Below are positions 8,801 through 16,457 of a stretch of DNA of 64,000 nt, in pieces. Both the position numbers and the translations under genes were made by a program. Origin of the DNA: Candidatus Aenigmatarchaeota archaeon (GTDB taxonomy: Archaea > Aenigmatarchaeota > Aenigmatarchaeia > Aenigmatarchaeales > JACQIB01). The notes under the pieces are model-generated. The model did not search any database. It was not told where the DNA came from and was given only the letters and a program-made list of their open reading frames with translations. Every line of letters starts with the position of its first letter. Position 1 is the first letter of the stretch. The stretch lies in NCBI GenBank assembly GCA_016198755.1, contig JACQIB010000004.1, forward strand, positions 1-64,000, read 5' to 3'.

Positions 8801-9617
8801 GTATTTGAAAACCCTGAACAATCCGGAGCTGAATGCAAAAATAGCTCAGTTGGATACAATGGATCCGTTTATGACTCCGGCTAGGAGAAAATTGTTGCTG
8901 GAGGATGTGTTTGAGAGTGATATGACCATAAACATAATTGGAAATATAGACGAGTCTATTTTGAAGGGTATATCTAATAAATACGGACACGACGTTGCAG
9001 AGTTGATAAGGCTTGACGCTAAAACAATGGGAAGGAAGCTTACAGAGGCTGAGGTGAATATTCATGCGAGATCACTCAACTATTTATTAAAAAATGGGTT
9101 TCAGATAAATGAAGTTGAAAGATTCTTGTCAAATCAGATGAGTAGTGCCGAAAGAAAAGTATTTTTAGAAAAGGTAAAACCATTAGAGAACACCATAGAA
9201 GAAATAAGAAATCCAGCCTTTACAAAAACTCCAGATAAGATTTTCGGTAATGTTATAATAGAAGAAAAAGCTATTACAAAAGAAGGACTTATTATTAGAG
9301 ACGTAGAAGATTTGATGAATGAATTAAAAGGTGCGAGGGAACAACTAAAACCAAATGAAGCAGCTATAGGTAAAGCTTATAATAAGCCTATATATGTTAC
9401 AGATGGTTATCATAAGATTATAAGCTATGATGCTAGGAAAGGTATATGGAAAGCCAATACAAACAATTTTATAGCTGATATGAGAGGGTTTTTAGAAGAT
9501 ACACGTGCTCAGCATATAGATGAAATATATATAACTATAAAAGAAAACAATATAGAAAAGACATTTCGTGTATTTAGAGGTATTAGAAGAGAAGTGTTGT
9601 CTGAGGTGATTGTATAA
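5835..9617 (+). CDS. Polymorphic-toxin-like protein B, unknown C-terminal effector
   Basis: The 1260-residue product starts with a signal peptide (1-23) identical to that of C. The ectodomain has three related jelly-roll-like units (about 28-155, 160-300, 385-510), each with a tryptophan-rich core and paired cysteines. The linker PFVQD is at 571-575, followed by Ser-rich sequence and a membrane segment (about 590-612). Then come the charged coiled coil shared with A and C (about 615-720), a hydrophobic glycine/alanine-rich pre-toxin-like stretch (about 835-925), two helical YG...GRKLTE-type units (about 955-1000 and 1045-1090), and a C-terminal domain of about 140 residues that I do not recognise. 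From about 9100 the DNA becomes visibly A+T-richer, suggesting that the end was acquired. The stop overlaps the next start by 1 nt. Confidence 0.75.
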   Translation: MNKLFCIVAATLFLLTIPTVSFALDPSIPDNNWRVFVSHAYGAINPGPDWNKLNYNDSSYVSVINGEGWTTKTSGTEPMGTTGSDSIYFRKWIDWSGQDLWLKSWDGYGGECFVNEQRVAEKHFYLSKYLKPGKNLIACYIIGPGMDGIMSTFYGNLITVSDNQIAWSNDWTDWYLTDRPVTTGTEGKYYYCYNGNCKETGFWASAWPWSTGGGTAFKKSIYLSSTNNSYLLVGSNVGTGGFWCSVNGDWTKPDSLVGFSQNTHEKYNLIADVSTKVKPGLNIVTCFISTYSEPNPYPKGFKKFDMNFVQLPVKSDITGLAEYSVPIDDATITALVSGSGNTTVYAELLKGTRSIDKIETDTVLAGTGTVKLTLDVSKDKAVQSSRNTWKYYVVNHLNPVPSSDWYKIGFDAESWGDTDMPTSAGGGPLFIRKILYLEKPIDIKLKAWEGYAGYCFVNENRVEGQNIQIGQYLRAGENVIACSIWGPGRDGITTTFYGEPVLPPTYTVLSNSFGDWFIVNSTESPILSLTEPKKYSVKITAVYNEYGISKSANYPIEFTETPIVLPITGNPFVQDTGSGGNTGTSSSSSSSAIPLALGLTAVGAVGAGYVALNGRKYGNSSAGPGERLKTFWNNIGKEEKYYNEIRLPEINKRQAEIESIIKGFQEQAKRKKEAEELEKVAQQVAWVNKLAGSGKLSTIEAAKEFRLLAGTAGIGAGASSALWQASSNLLEEQTVKPPKNNQSYLYSTSSTTAVYDPYLEQGPTSAEYLSSGINWFVNAMWDKFDWVTGKATGFAKDVYNTLKPLPLIGPLVSWAGPPVAGTVYWAYDTADNYIYANRNTIAGVSVGLSVTGIGFMVISMAAAPEAGAAAGPYGLAFDTSLFAIGAIATAAGGVIDVALGNSYLRRKERVEGTVLLISGFMSFIPSGAVERKGLEIIAENTLKQIGKEGSVRLVSRWGKYAEWAALYLKHNGRAVTEEEIEMLVKSRIGYLKTLNNPELNAKIAQLDTMDPFMTPARRKLLLEDVFESDMTINIIGNIDESILKGISNKYGHDVAELIRLDAKTMGRKLTEAEVNIHARSLNYLLKNGFQINEVERFLSNQMSSAERKVFLEKVKPLENTIEEIRNPAFTKTPDKIFGNVIIEEKAITKEGLIIRDVEDLMNELKGAREQLKPNEAAIGKAYNKPIYVTDGYHKIISYDARKGIWKANTNNFIADMRGFLEDTRAQHIDEIYITIKENNIEKTFRVFRGIRREVLSEVIV
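7677..7985 (+). repeat. Linker cassette shared by A, B and C (copy B)
   Basis: Direct copy of the cassette at 68-376 and inverted relative to gene C. It encodes the conserved KYGNSSAGPGERLKTFW start of the coiled coil. It is slightly more diverged than A and C are from each other. Confidence 0.8.
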
Positions 9618-10114
9618 TGTCTTACGATTTGATTTTTAAATTTAAATTTTATAGAAACGCGGTAGTAGATGTAGAGCAAATCATAAAAATTATTCTATCT
9701 GTTTTCCCCATAAAATTTACAAAATCCCCAGAATATATCGTTGTGTATTACGATGAAAAGTTTTGTAAGGACTTTCACATAAATTCTGAAAAGTATCTAT
9801 TTGAGCGGATAAATGAAGTTAAAAACCTCGGTTTAATTAGGGAGGTTGGTTTTGGATGTAGACTGTTAGGTAGACATTTTGATATAGATATTACAAAATA
9901 CAAACTTGGAGACAACATTAACAGCAATGTTTTCTTGTCGTCTGTCTCTAAGGCGTGGATTAAAGCTCCAATAGAAGAAAAGAAACAGTTTAATAACATG
10001 CTGAGAGTGTTAGAGAAAAGGCTTAAACCCGAAATTAAATCTCTAGACAATGATATAGCAAAGTATATGTTGGATAAAGTAGATAAGAACGGATTTATAA
10101 TAAAGCAAAGATAG
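9617..10114 (+). CDS. Small protein overlapping gene B, candidate immunity protein
   Basis: The start codon shares one base with the stop of gene B (TAATG), so the two are translationally coupled. The 165-residue product has no signal peptide or membrane segment, is rich in Lys, Ile and Asn, and matches no family I know. Tight linkage to an unrecognised C-terminal effector is the usual layout of toxin and immunity genes. The base composition is A+T-rich like the end of gene B, as if both arrived together. A degenerate copy of its last codons occurs at 11003. The immunity role is inference. Confidence 0.6.
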   Translation: MSYDLIFKFKFYRNAVVDVEQIIKIILSVFPIKFTKSPEYIVVYYDEKFCKDFHINSEKYLFERINEVKNLGLIREVGFGCRLLGRHFDIDITKYKLGDNINSNVFLSSVSKAWIKAPIEEKKQFNNMLRVLEKRLKPEIKSLDNDIAKYMLDKVDKNGFIIKQR

Positions 10115-10131
10115 TGCGGGAAGGTTAGAAA

Positions 10132-11001
10132 ATGAAATCAAACCGAGGCAGAAGACCAAGATATAAGGCTCCATCAGGTGGTCACGGATCACATTTTAAG
10201 ATTTCTATGGGTAACACAGACTTTATTGCAGATATTGTACTTGACACGTTTAAAACACCGTCCGCCTTTGGTATTATAAATATAAAAATACACTCCAAAG
10301 AGTATTATTGTTATATTGTAAAGAAGTTCATAACAAAATTGCTAAGCATTACCTCTATAGCTGTTGATCATAATATAACTACAGCGTATCCTGTCAATAT
10401 GAAAATTGCAAATTATAAGGCAAAAATAAAACATATAACAGAATGGAAGAATAGTATTGAGGCGTGGATTACTGTACAAATATCAGAAGTTGGGCTTACT
10501 TTCTTCGCCTTAGACTACTATAAGAACCTATATAGAACTGGTAAATATTGTAATATTGCAATTTCAGCCTTTGCCTATCTATTAAGACCAGCTACAAACA
10601 ATGTAATAGCTGCTAGGGGAGGGAAGAGATATAGTACTAACGTAATGTGCGCTCTTCTACCTTATAGTATTTTGAATAAAAACGCATTTCCAGATGAGTA
10701 TTGGTTCCGAGGGCAGATAATAGATATTATAGAAGATGATAAAATTAAATTATTTAAACCAAAAAATAAATTATTTAAAATAAAAGTAGCCATTGTTAGT
10801 GGGAACCCTCTAGAAATCTGGGTATACGCTCTTAAGGATGCCATAGACGGTGAATTTAACATAGGGGATTATATATCAGGAATTATATGGATACAGGGAT
10901 TCTTGAACGAAATAAACTCTACTGGTGTAGATGCTTATATTACAGATGCAGAAAAGTTTAGTGTATTTCTTAATGAAATGTATACGAACAGAAATAAATG
11001 A
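10132..11001 (+). CDS. Hypothetical protein with possible OB-like C-terminus
   Basis: The 289-residue product begins 17 nt after the 165-residue gene, in the same A+T-rich tract. It has a basic N-terminus (RGRRPRYK) and no membrane segment. Residues about 190-260 look like a small beta barrel (FRGQIIDII, then strands, then GDYISGIIWIQG), which loosely recalls an OB fold. It is not assigned to a family. It probably belongs to module B, as a second accessory or spare immunity-like gene. Confidence 0.55.
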   Translation: MKSNRGRRPRYKAPSGGHGSHFKISMGNTDFIADIVLDTFKTPSAFGIINIKIHSKEYYCYIVKKFITKLLSITSIAVDHNITTAYPVNMKIANYKAKIKHITEWKNSIEAWITVQISEVGLTFFALDYYKNLYRTGKYCNIAISAFAYLLRPATNNVIAARGGKRYSTNVMCALLPYSILNKNAFPDEYWFRGQIIDIIEDDKIKLFKPKNKLFKIKVAIVSGNPLEIWVYALKDAIDGEFNIGDYISGIIWIQGFLNEINSTGVDAYITDAEKFSVFLNEMYTNRNK

Positions 11002-11002
11002 T

Positions 11003-11104
11003 ATGTTTGGTAAAATAGATGAGAAAGGCTTCATCTTATAATGATTATTTGAAACGCGGAGGTACTCCAGAAGGTATATGAAGGTGTAGAAATGAAATCA
11101 TAAC
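11003..11104 (+). pseudogene. Decayed remnant of a duplicated immunity-gene end
   Basis: A 12-codon frame (MFGKIDEKGFIL) resembles the end of the 165-residue protein (MLDKVDKNGFII). It is followed, as at the first copy, by a GAAGG...TAGAA stretch and ATGAAATCA, the first codons of the 289-residue gene, which here run into a stop. The segment reads as a remnant of a tandem duplication of the gene 3' end and the next gene 5' end. The match is short, so chance is not excluded. Confidence 0.4.
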
Positions 11105-11124
11105 AACATTTCCTTCTTTTGATT

Positions 11125-11132
11125 AGGTGATC
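11125..11132 (+). promoter_or_regulatory. Strong archaeal ribosome binding site
   Basis: AGGTGATC is complementary to the conserved 3' end of archaeal 16S rRNA and ends 3 nt before ATG 11136. It decides the start of the zinc-ribbon gene. Confidence 0.6.
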
Positions 11133-11135
11133 ACC

Positions 11136-11348
11136 ATGGAAAATCTTAAAGTTTTTGACAAAATTTTTGGAAGTAGATACACGCCACGTGAACGAAAGCT
11201 TATTTTAGAAGAACTAAGACAAGGTGCACATTACGAATGTATGCAAACTACGTGTGGATATAAATGGACATCAAAAGAAATAGAGATGTCTTGCCCTAAG
11301 TGCAAATCTATGGATATATATAAAATTAAGGGAAAAAATACCTCTTAG
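11136..11348 (+). CDS. Small zinc-ribbon protein
   Basis: The 70-residue product has a helical N-terminal half and a C-terminal zinc ribbon with four cysteines (Cys at about 36 and 41, then a CPKC pair). The start is ATG 11136, because a ribosome binding site AGGTGATC lies at 11125-11132; an upstream in-frame GTG lies inside that site. Zinc ribbons of this size bind nucleic acid or protein partners. It sits in the A+T-rich tail of module B. Function unknown. Confidence 0.6.
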   Translation: MENLKVFDKIFGSRYTPRERKLILEELRQGAHYECMQTTCGYKWTSKEIEMSCPKCKSMDIYKIKGKNTS

Positions 11349-11431
11349 GGAAGGGGCACTAACATACATACCTATACATGGTAAAATACACTGAATAATA
11401 TAACAAAAGACATAGATTTAAAGTGAAGATT

Positions 11432-11998
11432 ATGACTATGACTGCTAAAAACAAATTGATAAAAAATATTGAAGCTGCTATTAAAGAAGTTGCAAATAGC
11501 AAAGATAAAGACTTTGTGAAAAAAATAAAGACAGAAGGAATAGATTATCTTGTTTTCCCTGCTAAGAGAGAAAATAAAGAAAAATCATTTTGGGGTAGGT
11601 CTCTTCTTGTTGACCACTACGTTTTTACCCTTAGAGATGCTGCAGAAGAGGTTGGTGAAAAATCCCCACTGTCGAAAAATTGCAGTAGACTGTTACAAGA
11701 AGGAAAAGTTGGGGTTTTTGTAGAGATAGACTTGAAAATATTCTATGATAAATTCAAGACAATATCAGAAGATAGTGGATGGATTGTGAAAAGTCAGTTG
11801 TGGGAAATAGAACCGAAGGGATGGCGTGCAACTATAAATAATCCTAAAGTCGGCGACACTAGTATTGCATTTTTAAAATGGGCAATAATTTCAGCAGCAA
11901 CATTTAGAAGTTTTGATGATGTTCTGAGAGAAAAAGATATGACTCCTGTTGAAGTTAAAACTCTGTTAAACCTTGACAAAAAATACAATAAATTATGA
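11432..11998 (+). CDS. Hypothetical protein of module B
   Basis: The 188-residue product is soluble, rich in Lys and Glu, with no motif I recognise. Start choices are GTG 11423, ATG 11432 and ATG 11438; 11432 is taken as a compromise. It ends about 170 nt before the module-end element at 12172 and shares the A+T-rich composition of the region. It may be cargo of module B; no function is proposed. Confidence 0.5.
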   Translation: MTMTAKNKLIKNIEAAIKEVANSKDKDFVKKIKTEGIDYLVFPAKRENKEKSFWGRSLLVDHYVFTLRDAAEEVGEKSPLSKNCSRLLQEGKVGVFVEIDLKIFYDKFKTISEDSGWIVKSQLWEIEPKGWRATINNPKVGDTSIAFLKWAIISAATFRSFDDVLREKDMTPVEVKTLLNLDKKYNKL

Positions 11999-12171
11999 TG
12001 CTTCAAAAGCTATTTTACAATTAGAATTATTTTAACTACTAAACATAATCCGCCAGTTGAGATTAGAAAGTTTTTGACAAAGGATAATATAGCTCTTCGT
12101 ATAATAGATTAATACAACTAGAATTGCAAGTAGTGTAAGTGCCAGAGAATATGTGTGGTGTTGAGCAGTAT

Positions 12172-12217
12172 TAATCGTCGGTATCTCTATCCCCAATATT
12201 CGGCAATTGTAGTGCAA
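12172..12217 (+). repeat. Module-end element, copy 2 (after module B)
   Basis: It contains CGTCGGTATCTCTATC and GGCAATTGTA in the same order and spacing as the copies at 4560 and 15483, with a 2 nt gap. It lies between the last gene of module B and the TATA box at 12226. The rest of the 258 nt gap 11999-12256 shows nothing else but that promoter. Confidence 0.6.
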
Positions 12218-12225
12218 AACATGGG

Positions 12226-12233
12226 TTTATATA
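12226..12233 (+). promoter_or_regulatory. TATA box of the 12257 gene
   Basis: TTTATATA centred about 27 nt before ATG 12257. It indicates a leaderless transcript and rules against a longer frame from 12155, which would begin inside the module-end element region. Confidence 0.75.
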
Positions 12234-12256
12234 AGTTTCGGTTTATAATTATTGTC

Positions 12257-15200
12257 ATGGCAAAGGGCGTTCAGCTGCATAGGAGAAGAATTGTACATAT
12301 TCCTGCTCCAGTGCAAAATGGGTATGGTTCTGGTAGTTATGTTCCTCCAGCTCAAGCTGTTGCAGATATTAGAGAAAATCCCTTGATTGCTGTTGCTTGT
12401 GCAATGTATGGTCCAAGGCCAAATGCAAGATATGGCTCTTCTTCTAATTTTAGGCCATTAAAAGGGACTGAGAGAGCGCTCAGGGATGCTGCAACCCAAT
12501 ACAAACAGGGAGAACATCCTGTTTTAAGCGCTGTTGCAAGGGCTGGGTATTCTGTTATTAAAGCTGTGGATGATGTTGCTGGGCCTGCTGTTGGTATTGT
12601 TGCTGTTGGAACATTGGCTACTATAGGTGGGGTTGTTCCACTTGAAAAGGATTCAACTGGGAAAACACCTGAAAAGATTTCTGAGCATCCTGATAAAGAA
12701 CAAGCAAAAGTTCCAATTGTTAAGGAGGCAAAAGAGCCTGTTAAGGTATCAGAGAAAATGAAAGGGCAGGAGTATAAAGCTCCTGAGAAACAGGAACCTG
12801 TAAAAACAGTTGCAAAGGGAAGGGGGAGAGCTGCTACAGAATTCTTTGCTGGAGCTGGGCAGGTTGTTAGTTATGTTTCTGCTGTTGATGGGGGAAATGC
12901 TGATGGGAGTTTTGATCCTTCTGACAGGGCTCAGGTACAGCAGGTTGGGCCAATAGCTCAGTATTTGGCTGGAGTAGCTTCTGCTTTTAAGGATACTGAC
13001 CCAGCGAATGGTATTTTTGTGCAGCACTGGTGGAACATGCAGCAACAGATGAAGAGTAATGTTACGCAGGATTTGAGCGGGGCGCCTGGGGGTAATTGCG
13101 GGCAAAGTGTAGACGAAGGTGGGGCACGGTATAACGGTGCCCATAAAGCTTTGGAGTATATTGCTGCAATGAAAGCGCTGGCTGGAAAGGCTGGGCTGGA
13201 TATTAATGGCTCTCCAGCTCAGAAGCCTGGAAATTATCTGGGAGTGTTTGGATGGGAGGTTTCAAAATCGATAAGAGCAAATGAGGCTGCAACAAACAAA
13301 GCTCTACAGCAGGGGTGTACAGTAGATAAAAGTGAAGCTTACATTCCAGCAGAGGATATTGGACCTGGAGTTGATACTTTAGCAAAGCTTGCACAGGCTG
13401 TTGATGGGTTAAAGCAGTGGGTTGATAAAGAGCCAACTGGATTAGGGCCTGTTAGCCCATGGGTTGCTGGGGTAGATAATTTAGGGAAGGTTTATACAGG
13501 GGCTTTAGCAAGAGCTTCTGCGCAGGCTTTGGTTGATGGTATAGGGCTTGCAAAGAAATACAATGATGCTGGGTTGGGAATAGATCAGGTTTCAGATGCG
13601 TTCGCAGGATTGGTTCCGTTTAATTTACCACCAACAATAGAGGGGTTGGCTCTGGATTCTGCGGTTCCAGCATATCTCGGCTTTGAGCCTATATTGAAAG
13701 GAAATATGAGAGATCCTGATGGAAAGGGGATAAGATCTGGCCAAGTACAGGTTGGGGATGATATAGCAGATTTGCCTGTTTCCGGGAAAGTAACTGAAAA
13801 AATAGAATATGCTCTAAAGAACTTGCGTTTAGGAAATAATAAAGTTCTTGTAAGGGCAGGTGATAGCGCATGGGTTGTGGATACAAGCATGGATGTAAAT
13901 GTAACTGATCCTGCTCCAACAATGGATACATGGAACTCTTCAGTTGAGAAAGTAAGCGATGGATTGTATAAAGTTTATGTTTCTGCTTTCCTTGCTGATG
14001 ATAATGACAATATAGATGGTGTAAGGGCTGTGGATGTGAATGGTTCTGGGTTTAATATTGGGTTAGAGAAAACAACTGTAACAAAACTGGAGAATGGGAA
14101 GACTTTTGTAAGGTATGAAGGGGTGCAGAATGTTAGATTAAAGAATCCTGGGGATTCAAAGGATTTGACTTTGCAGTTAAGGTATAAGGATCCTACAAAC
14201 CCTGAAGTACAGGCACCGAATACTGAGAGGATTAACGTTGTTTATCCAAAGCCAGCACCGCCAAATCCAATAAATAATGGAACACCTAACGGAACTCCAC
14301 TAAATAATTCTACGGTTATTCCACCGATAGTAGATAATGGAGATGGGCACACAGAGCCACCGAGGGATTATAGGGGATTGCTTGCTGGTTTAGTTGCTTT
14401 GGGAGGAGGCGGTGGAGCAGGAATTTGGCAGCGCAGAAGGATTGCAGCTGCTTTGGGTATGGGAAGTAGAATCAATGGTGGAAATGTAAGATATACTCCG
14501 CTGGCTGGGAATGGATATTCCCAAAATGTTGATCTGACATCAATATTGGATGCAATTGTCTATGTTGGGCCAGGAGGAAGGGTAATGTTTGTTGAACAGT
14601 CTAAGAGAGGAAATCAGTTCTTATCAAAGGGTTCAAGGATAGATACTGATTTGGCAGGTGGGATGATAGATGCTGTATTAAGTGGTCTGGGCCAAGTATT
14701 GGGAAATAATATTAGTAGTGCTGTTACAACATTGGCTGATGGAAGCAAAGCAAGATATGTTAGGGGCAGGAGTGGGGATGTGCTTTGCATAATAACCAAC
14801 CCTAAACATGCTAATGCGCCTCCAGAACAACTTTCTTTGGTATTGCCTCAACTTGACCAAAAATTGGAACAGGAGATGGAGCAAACAATGAGAGATATAG
14901 AAAACCTTGTTCCTGAGCTGAAAGATTGGCAGGGGGAAACATCTTCTACAGATAGTGCAGGACAAAAAGTAAATGCACCAATTGTAGATAGAATTGCAGA
15001 AGTTGTCAGGACTAGGGTTATTGAAGGAAAGGATCCAGTATTAGTTTTACAGCCTCTACCACAAGCTTCTGTACCACCTGTTGATTCTAGGGGAGGTTTA
15101 TTGGATGCGCAGGGGGAGGCTGAGAGACCCACAGGGGATATACCTCACCCAGAGATAACAGCCCATGTTCAGCCTGCAGATGGGTTTGGGCCTCCAGTTA

Positions 15201-15472
15201 GGCCTAAGCCAAGGGTTGTTTCTGACCAGTCAATGTCTCCACCGCCTATGCCAACTGGAGTTTCAGACCTTTTGGCTTCAACACCAGCCCCTCCAACAGA
15301 TAGTGTTGCTTTGAGAGCTAGTGTAATGAGAGGGATGGAGCCTCCGGAAGATTTATCAGGAGTTGGGATGCATCCCGGTGTTCCAGCAAACGGGAATGGG
15401 GAACATGTGGATGTGGAAGGGATTTTGGGTGGATTGGGATTAGGGAAAGGAAAGGGCGGGGCAGGGAGATAA
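12257..15472 (+). CDS. Large membrane surface protein with Ig-like ectodomain and cytoplasmic tail
   Basis: The 1071-residue product has a basic N-terminus, a hydrophobic segment at about 105-125, a Lys/Glu/Pro stretch, a long helical alanine-rich region (about 185-470), Ig- or cadherin-like beta domains (about 470-680, with DDNDN motifs), a Pro/Asn linker and a second membrane segment at about 705-725. The remaining 345 residues are predicted cytoplasmic. Part of them (about 745-860: YVGPGGRVMFVE, a central helix, then DVLCIITN) loosely recalls roadblock/longin folds, and the tail is Pro-rich. The start follows from the TATA box 27 nt upstream. It sits between modules B and C. Not assigned to a family. 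Confidence 0.6.
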   Translation: MAKGVQLHRRRIVHIPAPVQNGYGSGSYVPPAQAVADIRENPLIAVACAMYGPRPNARYGSSSNFRPLKGTERALRDAATQYKQGEHPVLSAVARAGYSVIKAVDDVAGPAVGIVAVGTLATIGGVVPLEKDSTGKTPEKISEHPDKEQAKVPIVKEAKEPVKVSEKMKGQEYKAPEKQEPVKTVAKGRGRAATEFFAGAGQVVSYVSAVDGGNADGSFDPSDRAQVQQVGPIAQYLAGVASAFKDTDPANGIFVQHWWNMQQQMKSNVTQDLSGAPGGNCGQSVDEGGARYNGAHKALEYIAAMKALAGKAGLDINGSPAQKPGNYLGVFGWEVSKSIRANEAATNKALQQGCTVDKSEAYIPAEDIGPGVDTLAKLAQAVDGLKQWVDKEPTGLGPVSPWVAGVDNLGKVYTGALARASAQALVDGIGLAKKYNDAGLGIDQVSDAFAGLVPFNLPPTIEGLALDSAVPAYLGFEPILKGNMRDPDGKGIRSGQVQVGDDIADLPVSGKVTEKIEYALKNLRLGNNKVLVRAGDSAWVVDTSMDVNVTDPAPTMDTWNSSVEKVSDGLYKVYVSAFLADDNDNIDGVRAVDVNGSGFNIGLEKTTVTKLENGKTFVRYEGVQNVRLKNPGDSKDLTLQLRYKDPTNPEVQAPNTERINVVYPKPAPPNPINNGTPNGTPLNNSTVIPPIVDNGDGHTEPPRDYRGLLAGLVALGGGGGAGIWQRRRIAAALGMGSRINGGNVRYTPLAGNGYSQNVDLTSILDAIVYVGPGGRVMFVEQSKRGNQFLSKGSRIDTDLAGGMIDAVLSGLGQVLGNNISSAVTTLADGSKARYVRGRSGDVLCIITNPKHANAPPEQLSLVLPQLDQKLEQEMEQTMRDIENLVPELKDWQGETSSTDSAGQKVNAPIVDRIAEVVRTRVIEGKDPVLVLQPLPQASVPPVDSRGGLLDAQGEAERPTGDIPHPEITAHVQPADGFGPPVRPKPRVVSDQSMSPPPMPTGVSDLLASTPAPPTDSVALRASVMRGMEPPEDLSGVGMHPGVPANGNGEHVDVEGILGGLGLGKGKGGAGR

Positions 15473-15482
15473 AATCCAGATA

Positions 15483-15531
15483 TTTACATACAATTGCCAA
15501 ACATTTGAGGAGTTAGAGCTACCGACGGCTA
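15483..15531 (-). repeat. Module-end element, copy 3 (after module C)
   Basis: Read on the minus strand it gives ATAGCCGTCGGTAGCTCTAA, a spacer and GGCAATTGTA, aligning without gaps to 4560-4609; most differences are transitions. It lies downstream of gene C in the same relative orientation as the other two copies and just past the stop of the 12257 gene. Confidence 0.7.
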
Positions 15532-15585
15532 TATATGTTAATTCACCACACTGCTAATAAACTGGACAACTACGAGAGCTAACGG

Positions 15586-16026
15586 GTGTTAGATATAGAG
15601 CTTAGAAAAATAATATATGGTCTTATTTTGATAGCCTTTGTTGTGACAACTGTTATTTTCTGGCAAATAATGAAATTAAATGAGCTGAATAATGGTAGCG
15701 AGCTTAAGAACAATGTTGCAGAATTTATACAAAAATTTCATACATTAAAGTCTGCTGGAAAGGATAGTTTTGACAACATCACACTTCATGTCCCAAATGG
15801 ACAACACCTCACCATAGACATAGAAGACACATCTAGCTATATCAGCTATTACAATGGTTTAAACTTCACTTTTATCTTACCAGCTAAAATAATAAAATTT
15901 AAAGACAAAGATACGATATACACAAAGGGTAAGATAAATTTTACGAATGACACGTATAAGATAAAGTTATATTATGGTGTACTAAAGGACGAAAATATTG
16001 AACCGTGGACTCTCACTTTTGAGTAA
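15586..16026 (+). CDS. Small protein with N-terminal membrane anchor
   Basis: The 146-residue product starts at GTG 15586. Residues 9-29 are hydrophobic and the remainder is a soluble, beta-rich domain with several N-glycosylation-type NFT/NDT sites, so it probably faces outward. It is convergent with the 124-residue gene of module C and lies between that gene and the module-end element. It could be an extra anchored inhibitor or a pilin-like protein; neither is shown. The frame is A+T-rich but clean. Confidence 0.5.
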   Translation: MLDIELRKIIYGLILIAFVVTTVIFWQIMKLNELNNGSELKNNVAEFIQKFHTLKSAGKDSFDNITLHVPNGQHLTIDIEDTSSYISYYNGLNFTFILPAKIIKFKDKDTIYTKGKINFTNDTYKIKLYYGVLKDENIEPWTLTFE

Positions 16027-16082
16027 TTGTGTTCTATAAAGTGCCAATGCATAAAATCCATCAGCACTTCGCTCTAACGACA

Positions 16083-16457
16083 TTATTTGAAGCGTTTTTT
16101 TATAATATTCAATGTATTTTCTGTTATTTTGCCTTTTGTTTTCAAGTCCTTTTTAGCAGCCCTATAAAATAATTTGAATAACAAATAGGATTTTTTATCC
16201 TTAGGTGGATTTATAATACTATCCAGTGTTTTTTGGGATTCACCACGACGCTTTAATTGATCAACATATTCCTCAAATCTTTCGTAACCTTCTATTATTG
16301 CTTTTTGTCTTTCTATATCAAATGATATGGCTTTTAAATGATCCCTCAAGACACCCAATGCAGCTTCTTCTTTGCTCAGTCTCTTATTTATAGCATCCGT
16401 TAAAATAAAACTTCCATACCATGGCTTAAAGGTTTTAGGTGTATTATACTTAGACAT
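16083..16457 (-). CDS. Small protein overlapping gene C, candidate immunity protein
   Basis: The start lies inside the last codons of gene C (8 nt overlap), so translation is coupled. The 124-residue product is charged and mostly helical (KEEAALGVLRDHLKA, then a central coiled helix), with no signal peptide. It is unrelated to the small genes behind A and B, as expected if each partners a different effector end. A+T-rich. The immunity role is inference from position only. Confidence 0.55.
   Translation of the reverse strand: MSKYNTPKTFKPWYGSFILTDAINKRLSKEEAALGVLRDHLKAISFDIERQKAIIEGYERFEEYVDQLKRRGESQKTLDSIINPPKDKKSYLLFKLFYRAAKKDLKTKGKITENTLNIIKKRFK

Noticed and set aside
12155-12256. N-terminal extension of the 12257 protein.
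   Set aside because: It would place the TATA box and part of the module-end element inside coding sequence, and adds residues with no signal or domain.
4560-15531. Module-end elements as integron attC sites.
   Set aside because: The RYYYAAC/GTTRRRY core pair is not present in all copies, stems are not conserved and no integrase is in the window.
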